DNA of 64,000 bases from Apolygus lucorum (Eukaryota > Arthropoda > Insecta > Hemiptera > Miridae), in NCBI GenBank assembly GCA_009739505.2, contig CM019179.2:3497062-3561061 (forward strand), read 5' to 3'. Below are positions 45,028 to 56,513 of this stretch, piece after piece. Numbering within the stretch: the stretch's first letter is position 1; every line of letters starts with the position of its first letter. The translations under genes and the position numbers were made by a program. Below the pieces are notes generated by a model. That model worked only from the letters and a program-made list of their open reading frames with translations. It ran no database searches and was not told the origin of the DNA.

Positions 45028-45613
45028 CGCTGCAAATTATTACACAATGTTTTTTTTTCTTTTTTCTATATAGCCACCAACCATCCAACATGAAGAAAAA
45101 CATCGATCGTATTTCGGTCAGCTGTAATTTGAACGGAGATTAGGCCTCTTTTGCGATTCACACTCGTGTTTCTGATTTATGGTACGTCCAACTTTTAAAT
45201 TCTCGTAGGGAGCGAACGGATTGTCCTACAGGGCTCCGCCTGGTCTCAAACAATTCTAAAAATTCTATAGAATCTTAAATTGAAGAAAAAACAATACCTT
45301 TATATCAAAATTTTTTGAGTTAGGGCGTTTTCAAAATTTCAAAATTCATTTTTGAACCCTTAGAAGTGACTTACCTCAACCAAAATCTTCGGGGCACAAC
45401 TAGACCCCAATTGGAGCCTACATACCAAATTTCATCAAAATCGGTCAATGCTAAGTGGGGAAAGTGCCGCGTACGGCGGACGGACGGCCAAATTTTTATT
45501 CGATTTTTGGATTCTACGTACCTTGAAACGTAAACCATCAAATTTTGAGGGGGTGTAAAAAAAAAAAATTTTCTTGGTCGATGATAAAGGTTCATTATTG
45601 AAAACGATAAACC
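45028..45613 (+). mobile_element. Family A repeat, full-length copy
   Basis: A complete copy flanked by A-runs on both sides, beginning 90 bp upstream of the GABA-B exon at 44831-44935 as transcribed. The hairpin is slightly mutated (AAACGATAAACC). Confidence 0.82.
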
Positions 45614-46193
45614 AAAATCCAGCTCTTTTTTGGGAAGGCAATGTAGGTCTGTTTGATTGTTACTTTTGATTGAAAGCAAAAACTTGATTTGTCTCTCTTA
45701 CTTTGTGACAGCAAGCGTGATTGTTCGATCCTGTTTTTTCTTTCAATTTTCACCGGGACAGCGGTACTCTGTAATAGCCTGAACTAAATTGCATCCCTTG
45801 GAAAAACATCGAGTAAAAGCTATCTACGCAGTACCTTGTATTCGCCAATGTATTTATTTTTTATTTATGTGAATACGGGACGAACCCAATTACAAATGAA
45901 AAACAGTGTACAGTCAAATGGTTACAAAAATATGAAACTTTAGGGCTAGATAGGGTAGTGTAAAGGTGCTTCCTGTATTTGTCTTTATAAAAGATTCTTT
46001 TGAACTGAACTCCTCAACCTCAACTCGCCAACCAATGGATAACTATATTGTCTTAAAACATCAAATTCCAAAAGTTAAAATGAAAAATTGAGACGAATGA
46101 AATCAATCGCGATGAGACTGTGGAAAACCATTTTAATAAAAAACGGAATTGAGAAGAACGTTGTATATTTCCACAAAAATTATGAGTTACAAG
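45614..46193. other. No gene recognised
   Basis: AT-rich GABA-B intron sequence; no repeat ends or exons seen. The same applies to 46313-46750. Confidence 0.35.
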
Positions 46194-46312
46194 TTAAATC
46201 GATTTCGACGGTTAGGTCATCATTAGTAACAAACAATAACTATTTTTATTGTCTGTTGTTATTCAGTTATTGTTTGTTACTGATGATGAACTAACCGTGG
46301 AATTCGATTGAA
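46194..46312. repeat. Inverted repeat (about 46-bp arms)
   Basis: The left arm ends TAGTAACAAACAATAAC (46240) and the right arm starts GTTATTGTTTGTTACTG (46266), with matching outer parts ACGGTTAG / CTAACCGT. It is a small foldback element or hairpin. Confidence 0.8.
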
Positions 46313-46750
46313 CCCAGATAGCCCTAACGTCCTTCTCGAAGGATGAGGGACTTAGGTCGACTTTCTGAATTTTCTCTCCTGTATCATGATACCGCTGTGG
46401 TCTAGTACAGCTTTGAACTGTTGTTTACATCCTAACGGAGGGATGGGGACCGATTTTGTATTCAGTATGCGACCAACAGGTACTCAGTGCAGTTTTTCCC
46501 TAGCAGCTTCAATCATTGGCGGTCACCCAGAATTCATAGTTAATGGGTAACCTATTCACTTTTTATTTTTATTTCGACGTTGATATTCTATTGTTTCTAC
46601 TCTCTACTAAGGGTATGACATGTTATTGATGTAATTTTGCCATTTTCGTCTCCATTATTACCACTTTTCACGTCGATCCTTCTGGAAGGACGTCATTAGA
46701 ATACACATTCAAAATCGTTCCGTCCCTATGTTGTTTCATTTGCTGATTTT

Positions 46751-46886
46751 GCTTCCGAGTCTACCAAGGTAGCGGAAGCTTTGTTTTCACTTTTCAAGGA
46801 CGAAAAAAAAAGTTCTCCAAAATCAAAATTTTCACTCGCGTTTTGCGTTTTAGACCTTTCTGAACAATTTTGGTTCCGTGTCTGTG

Positions 46887-46922
<36 letters not shown>

Positions 46923-47538
46923 ATGAATTCCTTGTAACGCGCATAACTATACGAAGTTATTGTCCGATTTCAATGAAATTTTCAGGGATCGTGCGGGTTG
47001 GTGTGTAGACGGTCCCCTATGAAAATCATCACCTTCGGATTGATAGTAGTCACTGCGCATGCGCAAACGTGAATTTCCAGGTAACGTCCATAATTTCTAC
47101 ATTTGCTATCCGATTTCAATGAAATTTTCAGGGATGTTACAGATTAGTATTTAGATGGTCCCCTATGAAAATCATCACCTTCGGATTGATAGTAGCCACT
47201 GCGCATGTGCAAACGTGAATTTCCTTGTAACGGCTATAATTTCCACTTTTTCTACCCGATTTCGATGAAATTTTCAGGGATTATGCGGATTAGGTTGTAG
47301 ATGGTCCCCTATGAAAATCACCACCTTCGGACTGATAGTAGCCACTGCGCATGCGCAAACGTGAATTCCTTGTAACGGCCATAACTTCTACATTTTCCGT
47401 ACGATTTCAATGACATTTTCAGGGATGTTACAGATTAACTTGTTTTGATGTTTTGAGATTGACTACTATGCATTGGATCATCTATACAATCGGGTTACGG
47501 ATACGAGGAAGCTATGTGCCACACCCACTTGGCAGACG
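46751..47538 (+). mobile_element. Family B repeat, full-length copy
   Basis: The start hairpin GCTTCCGAGTCTACCAAGG, a (TGTC)n block at 46885-46921, three 145-bp units and the end CACTTGGCAGACG are all present. It is flanked by TTTT at the left and GTTTC at the right. Confidence 0.82.
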
Positions 47539-47544
47539 TTTCTT

Positions 47545-47781
47545 GGATTTCTCGCTTTTTCTGCAAGAAGTTGCTTCCTTTACATCAAATAACATAATAA
47601 TATTATGTTATAACATATTATGTTATATATCCAGTATTATTGGATTTTTCGGAGGGGAATTAGGATTTCTCGCTTTTTCTGCAAGAAGCTGCTTCCTTTA
47701 CATCAAATAAAATAATAATATTATGTTATAACATATTATGTTATATATCCAATATTATTGGATTTTTCGGAGGGGAATGAG
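47545..47781 (+). repeat. 118-bp tandem duplication
   Basis: GGATTTCTCGCTTTTTCTGC occurs at 47545 and 47663, with near-identical sequence through GGATTTTTCGGAGGGGAAT. Each unit includes an AT palindrome around TATTATGTTATAACATA. Confidence 0.85.
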
Positions 47782-47796
47782 GATGCAATAAGTCAA

Positions 47797-48110
47797 GGGG
47801 AAGTCGATATATCTTTATTACCTCCAACAAATGCCCTTCATGACCTCACCGGACGAGAGCCCTGTTATTGATAATTTTCTCCTGCAATTTTGAATAGCAT
47901 TCCTTCTCATGATAATGTCGATGAAAGCGATGATGATGCCCAACCATCAACTTCCAATGAAAATATTCCTAACAAGAAGAGGGGGAAACATCGAGTCCGT
48001 AAACCAAAGCCGCCCAAAAAATTGTACAAGTGGACAAAAAACCAGTCTCTTTCAACTGCACTTGGAGAGTAATCACCAATGCGTGGTCCCAAACAAAAGT
48101 TGTCATCCCT
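47797..48110 (+). pseudogene. Probable piggyBac-type transposase N-terminal remnant
   Basis: A broken frame reads VDISLLPPTNALHDLTG, two stops, then SIPSHDNVDESDDDAQPS and an NKKRGKHRVRKPKPPKK stretch followed by YKWTKNQ. Acidic then basic low-complexity sequence ahead of a K/W block is usual for piggyBac-like transposase N-termini. The next bases could give a KLSSLEYF-like catalytic-domain start in another frame. The match is weak and no DDD residues are present. Confidence 0.4.
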
Positions 48111-49924
48111 TGAGTATTTCGGGTTTTTTTTTCTTTTCTTTTGGATAAAAACATCCAAGATTGACTGTCGGTGAATGAAAATCAAAAACTTGGACGCATG
48201 CATTGTACAAGTTTCAGCCTTACAATAATTTTCAATGATCATTTATTATTGAATGTATTTATCTTTTTTTTTAGATTCGATAAGAAAGAACTTGTACTTA
48301 ACTCATTGTCTTCGTGGAAATAGACAACATTCTTCTCAATTCCGTTTTTTACTGAAAAACTGAGAATGAGAATGATTTATCTGACAGACTATGATATGAC
48401 AGATACGTTTGATACTACATAGCAGAATAACCAAGAAATCGCCTTTGGCATTACCCTCGATTTCGGGTTGAGAGATCAAGGTGGCTTAACGGGTCGACTA
48501 CAACCTTGAGAGGTTGACAGAAAGGGGGCAAAGAGAAGGGTATAGGGCTACACCACATCTTCCTTTCCCTCACAACCCTACCTCGAAAGACCATGGATTT
48601 TTTTTTTCTTCTTTGATCCCGAAGACTCGTTATAGAAGAAAAGGACGACGGATTTCCTCCTTCGTCAAATTCAATTTAGCAAATATCTTGACCGCGCTAT
48701 TCCATCGGGAAGTAATATCCGGGTCTACGACCGCCATCGCCGTGGGCCCTAGCAAAACGTAATATAGGACATTACTAAACATCGTAGTTGTGATTACCTA
48801 CCTTCAGACTCGTACTTTAGTATTGTCATAACTTATCGGCTTGACGAAGCTGTCACGATTTTATTGTTATTATTTTCACTACGATGCTAAAGAATATCAA
48901 GTAACGTCCATACATGCCCTAGGAAAAGTATATTAGTAATTTACTAAAACTGTAATTTATAGTATCAATTTATTTACCGAGATGGAGCGTTCTTGCTAAG
49001 AGACCAAGCCTAATATCGGGTAAGAAATTTGAGCAAATCGCGACCCTTAATGCATTTTTCTTCTTGTGAAATTGTACAAAATGTCATCAAATAATATCTA
49101 TCCATCTATCTACTGCCAAATCGCTAAATAAGTCGAACATCAGAGCAAGACAACGACAATGAATCCTGAATAAATTTCTGATGGTTGGAAAAGTGATGAA
49201 ATAGCAGGATTTGTCCTATTTAAACGCCAACGGTCCTAAGGCTTACCGGCCTGATATGTCTTCGGATTCGTATTCTGATGAAGGTTCTGCAAGTGGCTAT
49301 AAGGCCACTTTTTGAAAATATTCAAAATTTGAACAAATTTTTGCTGGAACTGTGTGCAAACAATTTTTGCACACTTTCTAAACCAATTACCCGGAATTCT
49401 ACGGTGATCTTGAAAAGAAATCCCTTTGCAGAACTAAAATATCTCGATCCGTTCTCAACTGAGGAGTAAACGAAATTTGGCCCCGATGGTGCTGCCATCT
49501 CTTATTTCAGAATCACATTAAAACATCGTGACATTTAGCCTTAATTTCTTACCACATCCAGTGATCTCCAAGAGGCTGAGTGGCAAACTTCAGCACGCCA
49601 GGATGAGAAGTCAACAAAACGCCAGCTTGCTCACTCAGATGATAAACAGGCCAAATAGGGTGGTTCAAATATAAACAAGCCTGTAGTTAACGACATTTTA
49701 TTTTACTTGGAAAACCAATACGCTGCAAATTATGACATAACGTTTATTATTTCTATGCAGAGATCGCCCGTCTGGAAAGAACATGGCATTGTCATTAGCA
49801 GTACCTACCTTTAGATAGAAAGGTAGGCCTGTTTACGGAATTTGGTTTTTGGTTGGAAATACTATTTAGTGACTAATCTAGATTCTATTCGAAGAAACGA
49901 AAAAGATCGCATTTTCGGCCTAAT
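48111..49924. other. No gene recognised
   Basis: Short frames only. A diverged family A 5' end (CGCTGCAAATTATGACAT) lies at 49729-49800. Confidence 0.4.
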
Positions 49925-50371
49925 GGGGTATTTCGGTGGGCCGGAATTTCAGGTTTTTGACCTCAAATTTGGATTCAGCACCCTTGAAAACCTATATACT
50001 ACAACTTTAAGCCCAATGATACTATAACATGTGGTAGAAAAATTAATTAGAGAGATCACACGTTTGAAAAAGGCGGGCCGCTATAAATGCACACACACTA
50101 GGCAAGGACTACGCCACGCGCGTGTGTGAGTAATATTTTGGAGTATCCAAGACGTCCTCCAAGGGTTTCTGTGCATGGATACTTTTTTCAAAGACAGTTG
50201 GCTAGCTACGTCACGATTGGCTAGCTACGTCACACCATTCAAATCTTCAACTTTCCTTAGCTTCTCTGATTTTTTTAAAAACATTTTCTCGACGAACAGA
50301 CCCGATTACCGTTATTCCTCAGCCTTACTCTTTTGAAGAAAAAAAATTAAAAAAATTGGCTGGAATACCCC
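49925..50371. mobile_element. MITE family E, copy 2
   Basis: This 447-bp relative of the 31738-32163 element has ends GGGGTATTTC and GGAATACCCC and an AT on each side. It has a small internal duplication, GGCTAGCTACGTCAC, near 50210-50240. The first 100 bp also aligns with the start of family D, so the two families are related. Confidence 0.78.
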
Positions 50372-50729
50372 ATTATAGGTTCCTAAGCTAGTTAATTGGC
50401 CATGACCAACAAAGGACAAGAACGAGAGGGGGGGTTGAGGGACCCTCAGGAGGTCAGGAGTAATCCCGATTAATTTCACAACCAGCTTTCATTTGATCAT
50501 GATTCTTCGTTCAAAGCTCTGGTTGGACTCATCCGTTTCTCGAAATTGAACACTATTCTAAACTGATGAAACATTTTATAATTTAATGATTTTCCCCATG
50601 ACCATCGAACGATTCTGAGAACTATTCTGCCACCTTCTTGATCAAGTTAGGGCTGCGTATTGCTCAAAAAGGCGCAATAGTCCGATCAGAGAGGGTTTGA
50701 TCTTGCATGACGATCACGCTGGCAACAAT

Positions 50730-51306
50730 GAGGAATTTCACCATGTCGGAATTTCCTATTTTTGACCCTAAAATCGGATTAAGCACCTCGAAAAACCTCC
50801 TACGGCAAACTTTTAGCCAGAACTTCCTAATTTACGAATAAACAAAACAGTGTAGAAAATACGAACGTTTAAAAAAACCGGGAAAATGACGTCACCCTGG
50901 AATAGTTCATTTATGGCCGCTTGAAGCGCTGAGATCGAGAAATCTATAGTCCCCAGATGCAAAATTCACGAAACAGTTAAGTTCGAAATCGAAAAACTGA
51001 AGAAAAAAATAGAAAAGCAAGATGGGGATAATTAGGTTTCCCCTGTTTTTGTTTGATAACTTTCCTCTTAGAAAACACGATTTCGTTGTCCCAATGGGCA
51101 ACACTGGGAGGAGACGGCGATCCGAACAGCCAATCAGCGAGCATTCCCGCTTCACGTCCGTTTTCCCGGTTATTTTTGAAATCATAAATTTTGTTTGTCT
51201 CCCAAAAATAACAGGAGACTTATTTTCCGAAATCAGCCCGATTTTCATCTATCCCACACCATTAACTATTCAGGAAAAATGCAAACAGAATTCGGTGAAA
51301 TTCCTC
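50730..51306. mobile_element. MITE family D, copy 2
   Basis: This 577-bp element is highly similar to the copy at 24333-24912, with the same 13-bp inverted ends and AT flanks. Indels between the copies shift every long ORF, so it is non-coding. Directly downstream (51307-51410), sequence resembling the first 100 bp of families D and E begins again, perhaps a truncated third relative. Confidence 0.82.
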
Positions 51307-51410
51307 ATTGGTAGTTGCATGGGTCGGAATTTCGTATTTTTGACGTCAGAGTCAAATTTAGCGCACTTGAAAACGTTCCTGTACCAGTTTTCAGTTCCAA
51401 GTTCCATTTA

Positions 51411-52295
51411 GTTGTGACGTATTTCCATAATACCGTCTTGTTTGTGTTGAAGGGAGAGCCAACAACAACCCTGATATCACCTGGCAAAAGGACCCGTTGA
51501 GATCACTACAATCGGGGACCGATCCATGAAATAAGGATGCAAAATAAAGATGATGATTGGAGCAGGTTCAGGGGTTCGTTCGCTACTGGAAGATGACACG
51601 TCCAAAATCATTGTTCGTAAAAGGAATTGAAAAACTGCGTTATGCAGCCCGAACTTTATTAAGAAGTTCGCAGTAGTATACTCAGCATTTATCGTTCGAC
51701 AGTCATGGAGACAATCAACAAAATCCCTTCTGAGTCCCGAACAATCCTGAGCTCCTGAGTGTTGAAAAACGTGATTTTTTCATGAAACAAGTTTTTTTCT
51801 GAAAAGTAGTCCGTTCATAGTACGCGACATCGTTTTGAAAGCTTCTGAACTCCACCGAACTTTGTTTGGGGTTGATAGGTTTCTTTGTAGACGAAAAAAA
51901 AGACAGTCAACAACGACTATGTTGTAATTAGACAGATTACATCTGTTTGTTCGGTCGGATTTTCAACTTATTGTGTCATTCCGCCCTAATCTGTGTGTTA
52001 TTTCGATTTGCCATCCCTACATAAATGTAATGGAGGTTAGACATAATACAACTGATTGGGAAACATTATCATGGGGTTATAACCGGGTGAGCGTCTCGGC
52101 GGTACACCACTCTATTACACCACATAAAATAAAATGTTAGTAACATAAGGCCTGTTTATATTTGACTCCTCCTCCTATAACATTCCTAATCACAGGAGCT
52201 ACATCAAATAATTTCTCGAAACAAGTACGAAGTACCCAACGTAAAATTTAAGTTGTGAATTCTTATGAAGCTACAACCGATAGAAATATAATATG
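51411..52295. other. No gene recognised
   Basis: No coding or repeat structure identified up to the TA at 52296. Confidence 0.35.
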
Positions 52296-52327
52296 TACAG
52301 GGTGGCTGAAAACGGACGCCCACTTTT

Positions 52328-52922
52328 GGTTTATTATTTTCAATAATGAACCTTTGGAATCGACCAAGAAAAAAAATTTTAACACCCTCTCAAAATTTGA
52401 TGGTTTACGTTTCAAGGTACGTAGAATCCAAAAATAGAATAAAAATTTGGCCGTTCGTCCGCCGTCCGCGGCACTTTTGCCACTTAGCATTGACCGATTT
52501 TGATGAAATTTGGTATGTAGGCTCCATTTCGGGTCTAGTTGTGCCCCGAAGATTTTGGTTGATGTAGGTCACTTCTAAGGGTTCCAAAATCAATTTTGAA
52601 ATTTTGAAAACGCCCTAACTCAAAACATTTGGATATAAAGGTATTGTTTTTCCTTCAATTCAAGATTATATAGAATTTTTAGAATTTTTTGAGACCATCC
52701 GGAGCTCTGTAGGACAAACCGTTTGCTCACTACGAGAATTCAAAGTTTAGACGTACGATAAATCAGAAACACGAGTGTGAATTGCAAAAGAGGCCTAATC
52801 TCCGTTCAAATTAAAGCTGACCGAAATGCGATCGATGTTTTTCTTCAAGTTGGATGGTTGGTGGCTTTGCAGACGAGTGATCTATAGAAAAATAATAAAC
52901 AGTTGTGTAATAATTTGCAGCG
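52328..52922 (-). mobile_element. Family A repeat, insertion in a mariner-like terminal repeat
   Basis: This 595-bp copy runs, on the minus strand, from CGCTGCAAATTATTACAC to the terminal hairpin AATAATAAACC. The other terminal repeat of the host element gives the empty site CCCACTTTTTAAAATG, so the true ends of family A are CG and CC within a T-run. This copy is the best definition of the family in the window. Confidence 0.85.
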
Positions 52923-53026
52923 TTTTAAAATGACGCCAAATTTTTAATTTTGGAGATATCAGGCTGAAATAAATTCCAAAATGTTCATTAGGATAGGAAG
53001 TTTGTTGCACAGTAAGAAAAAAAAAA

Positions 53027-53352
53027 CCCTGTGTTGTTGCCTGTAAAGTCGGTATACGGGCGAAAGTTTTACGTTACAACGACTTTGAGTGGTAAAATAA
53101 TTTTAATGTTAATATTCATTCGTATAGTAGGAAGAAGGATAAAATAAAATTCTTTGTCAAGTTGCACAGAGTAGGTATTTCCCGTAGGTAGTAGGTATTT
53201 CCCATGGGTGGGGGGGGGAGTGAGTGCCAGGGAAGGGGGGCGGGGCGCTCCCGCTTTTGTGAGCGCCGAGCTGCACCCCCTCCGTGAGCGGAGCGTAACG
53301 CAGTTTCTTGAAGTGTCTCCCGGTAAACCAATTTATAAGACGTTATCACGTC
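53027..53352. mobile_element. Family H insertion (326 bp) defined by an empty site
   Basis: The sequence starts CCCTGTGTTGTTGCC after an A-run and ends with the small hairpin GACGTTATCACGTC directly before AAAA. The uninterrupted right terminal repeat of the host element shows the empty site AGTAAGAAAAAATCAGC, so the insertion is exact. It is G+C-richer in its centre (53205-53290). It has the same general design as families A, B, C and F, although a matching 5' copy of the hairpin arm is not convincing here. Confidence 0.6.
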
Positions 53353-53356
53353 AAAA

Positions 53357-53715
53357 TCAGCTATGGAATATTGTGCTAAGTAGTTGGCGCCCTTGCTGAT
53401 TAATGCACTGTTCAAGCCTTTCGGCGAAGTTGCTCATGACGTTATCCAACATTTCCATAGGGATGGCGGCAATTTCACGTGTGATCGCATCTTTGAGGTC
53501 TTGAAGAGTTCGTGGTTCATCCACACAAACCTTGTCACCGTGTCGCGAAATCAACTTTCCGGGAAATGTTTAGCGGACAATATCCATGGAAATTCTCGCC
53601 GTGTGAGCAGTTGCCCCGTCCTGTTGAAACCAAATGTTCTCGGTATCCCTTTCATTCTCCTCCAGGTAAGGGAAGAAAAAATTCTGCAGCATTGCCACAT
53701 AGCGCTCTTGAATTG
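53357..53715 (-). pseudogene. Tc1/mariner-superfamily transposase C-terminal remnant
   Basis: On the minus strand the frame reads a block containing FQQDGATAHTARISMDIVR, with a catalytic aspartate in QQDGATAHT, then a TAA. It continues FPGKLISRHGD, jumps directly to EPRTLQDLKDAI, and ends NFAERLEQCINQQGR and a stop near 53357. The jump removes the segment that normally carries the SPDL-type third catalytic residue. It lies between the terminal repeats of the 52298-55169 element and is evidently its decayed transposase. Confidence 0.75.
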
Positions 53716-53719
53716 AAAA

Positions 53720-54983
53720 CATATTGTTTAGTAATGCATGCATTCCAGGGGACGTCCCATTGGATAAAGTATTGGATCAGTTGAACCAGTTGTTAAGCGA
53801 TAAGACTGTTTTTCTCGATGTAATTTATTTATTACTTTAGGGAAGAAATAGTGACAGCCCCCCCCCCACCACCATTATAAACCATAACACTTCTAGCGGC
53901 ATGATAGCCTCGAATCTGAAGAGCATTTTAAAATCCATGATCTACGACACCCAACATGCGAATTCGAGTCCCCCCCCCCCCCCCCCCCCCACCGCCACCA
54001 ATGGTGCCAGTCTGGCACCAAAGTGGAAATACGTCGTAACATTGAACTTTCATATATTAGGTTTAGTAGGCAGTCAGTCGAATGTCACATCCGTATTCAA
54101 GGTGAAACACCAAAAAACCCAAGAAATATGAGGTTTATGGTGCCCTGGCACCATGGTGACACCACTTTTATTTCCATGGTGGTACAGAAAGTAATTCATG
54201 CAAATCCTAAGGTATAATGAGAATTTTTCCTCAATTTCAAAGCTTGGATACAATTAGTAAGCAGTAAAGGAACCGAAATATTGAAAAATTGGATATTTTG
54301 TGAATATTATCCCCCCAACCATCCCCTCCTCTTGCAAATTTTGGTACTCTGGTAAAATCATGTACAACTCGGAAGTTATTTTAGTCAAACAAAAAAAGAA
54401 ACACACAAATCGGTTGGAAATTGAGGCCTGGGCAGAGTTTATAAGATTATGCCCGCAAACGTACGTTTTTTTTAAGCATTAACCCCCCCTTTCCCCCTTA
54501 AAAGGCGAAATTCGAAATTTCGGCGCCGTAGTGCACAACTAGATAGTTTTCCGCGTCGAAGAAAAAAAGAACCACGAAAATCGGTTGAGAACTAAGGCCT
54601 GAGCAGAGTACACAAGATTATGCCCAAAAACACACGTTTTTTGAGCATTAACCCCCCCCTTTCCCCTCCTTAAAAGGCAAAATTCGAAATTCCAGCGACG
54701 TAGTGCACAACTAGATAGTTTTCCGCGTCGAACAAAAAAAGAACCAGGAAAATCGGTTGAGAACTAAGGCCTGGGCAGAGTACACAAGATTTTGTTACAC
54801 ACACACACACATACACACACACACACACACAGACATACACCTATGGTTTTTTTTCGCGGATTTGGATTCAGAATAGTCTAAAACGGATTACTGTGTGGTT
54901 ATTTTTTTTTTCTGTTGAGTGTTGTCCTCCTTCACCCCAGATCGATCGCATAAGGACGCCCAAGTCTTAATGTGGGACGTCCT
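53720..54983 (+). mobile_element. Family C repeat, full-length copy
   Basis: It starts CATATTGTTTAGTAATGC after GAAAA, with GGGGACGTCCC about 30 bp in. A C-homopolymer lies at 53971-53990, followed by the hairpin TGGTGCCAGTCTGGCACCA, three units with a 171-172 bp period (54398, 54569, 54741) and a (CA)n tract. It ends at TGTGGGACGTCC followed by TAAAAA. It is inserted in the 52298-55169 element. Confidence 0.82.
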
Positions 54984-55373
54984 AAAAACAGTGCATTAAT
55001 CAGCAAGGGCGCCAACTACTTAGCCCAATATTCCATAGCTGATTTTTTCTTACTGTACAATAAACTTCCAATCCTAACGAACATTTTGGAATTTATTTCA
55101 ACCTGATATCTCCAAAATTAAAAATTTGGCGCCATTTTAAAAAGTGGGCGTCCGTTTTCAGCCACCCTGTATATCAAGATCGGTCGTAATAACCACTTTT
55201 ATTTCCTCAGAAATAAAGCTAAAAGTCGTAACCGTATTTTTTCAGCGTTAAATACTCGTAAAAAAATACCTATTGTCATTTCTGGGTCAACGTTATGCGT
55301 CATTACTGTCTTTCAATTGAATGGTCCCGACGGAACACAACATTTCACTTCGGCATTCCATTTCAATACTCAC

Positions 55374-55544
55374 GAGCGAATAGACGTCCTCGTTCTGGCT
55401 GAAAGCTGTCACAGTTTCCCAAGAGAATCGCTTGAGGAAGGCGATCCTGGCGGGATTGTGCGACGAATCGGGAGCGATGGTCCGGTAGAAGTAAGGGAAC
55501 TCGCTTCTGTCGCTGAGCGCTGGAGACATCGATCCGTACGAAAC
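55374..55544 (-). CDS. GABA-B-R3: GABA-B receptor (subtype 3-like), ligand-binding-domain exon 1 of 3 in window
   Basis: This internal exon has 171 nt and 57 codons, phase 0 at both ends. The minus strand reads acceptor TTTCGTGTTCAG, then a frame starting VSYGSMSPALSDR and ending SQNEDVYSL, then donor GTGAGTATT. The peptide carries FPYFYRTIAPDSSHNPARI, the family-typical segment of the periplasmic-binding-like (ANF receptor) domain of class C GPCRs, where GABA binds outside the cell. PDSSHNPARI fits insect GABA-B subtype 3 better than subtypes 1 and 2 as remembered; the family is secure, the subtype is inference. The product would be a plasma-membrane receptor signalling through Gi/o. Its frame continues without a gap into the exon at 44831-44935, about 10.4 kb downstream. 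Earlier exons are not visible up to 64000. Confidence 0.82.
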
Positions 55545-56513
55545 CTGAACACGAAAGACGATCTTAATTGGAAAATAAAACTGAACTCGACATTTTTCAA
55601 TTCGTCCCAATTAATAGAGTTCTTTTTACCCGTTTCCACAAGTCCTTCAATTACTTTAAAAAATCGTCAACAACTTTAATTGCTTGTTCTGTTTTTGGCT
55701 TTGCCATTGTGTTTCTTTATATCAACGACCGAACTTTGGCGAAAGGAGTTGAGTGGGATCAGTTTAGTTCCTTAGAAAATCTCTGCTGGTATGTAGCTTC
55801 CCGAGTATAGGCCTATTAAGGAGAATTTCAAATGACTGAGAGTCGACACACAAACACGTTGCAAATTATTACACAAAGGTGTATTAGTTTTCTTATAGAT
55901 CATTCATCAGCAAAGAACTCAGTAGTTTCACGCAAGCTTCAGTATCAAGATTATTTTGAAACAGAAAGAACCTACAAGCGAAGCATCGTTATTAGGTTGT
56001 TGGTTGCTGGGGAACGACCAACTGAGTGACGTCACACTCAATTCGAAGAAAAATAAACAATTGCAAATGTTAAATTTTCACGGAAATTTTCTTCGGAGAA
56101 CAATCTTTCGCTATCCGAGCTCGTGTTTCTGACTTATTAACGTCAACCCTCAAGACTTCACAGGGGGAGAACGGTTGTGGTTATCGAAAAAGTCGTTTCA
56201 TGCAACATGAGTTAATGAGCGAATTTTTGTAGAAATCTTTAAAGCTAGTGTTAACCAAATCGAAATAATACTATTTGAGAGTAGACAGCCGTGATCGTGT
56301 GACACATAGCTCGAATGGTTGAAATTATACTATCGACCCCTTGATTAAAAATTAAAAACTCAAAAAATACTTATAGAGTACCTACCTATAAGTAAATCGT
56401 TAATCTTTTCTATTTTCTGTAAACCATACCAACATATGTATGCACAGGGTGTTTTGAAGATGTCAGGAGTCGATATTCATGTTCTACTCATCTCCACGAA
56501 CTCATAGTTTTTT
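55545..56513. other. Sequence upstream of GABA-B exon 1 in window
   Basis: A diverged family A 5' fragment (GTTGCAAATTATTACACAAAGG) occupies about 55857-56180. The preceding GABA-B exon is not found here. Confidence 0.4.

Larger units (their letters stand above)
52298..55169. mobile_element. Composite Tc1/mariner-like element with about 180-bp terminal inverted repeats and nested insertions
   Basis: The ends CAGGGTGGCTGAAAACGG and its complement lie at 52298 and 55169, flanked by TA (52296-52297 and 55170-55171). The right terminal repeat (54986-55169) is uninterrupted. The left one is split by a family A insertion (52328-52922) and by a 326-bp insertion called family H (53027-53352). The interior holds a transposase C-terminal remnant (53357-53715) and a family C copy (53720-54983). 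Removing the insertions leaves a short, internally deleted element, so it was already non-autonomous. Confidence 0.85.
1..55544 (-). other. GABA-B-R3: Extent of the GABA-B receptor gene in this window (partial locus)
   Basis: Three collinear phase-0 exons (55374-55544, 44831-44935, 5132-5197) define a transcription unit that crosses most of the window and continues beyond its left edge. The introns seen are 10,438 bp and 39,633 bp. The larger one hosts another gene, PP2A-B56, on the same strand, together with most of the transposons described here. The 5' exons are not recognised to the right of 55544 within the window. Confidence 0.72.
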
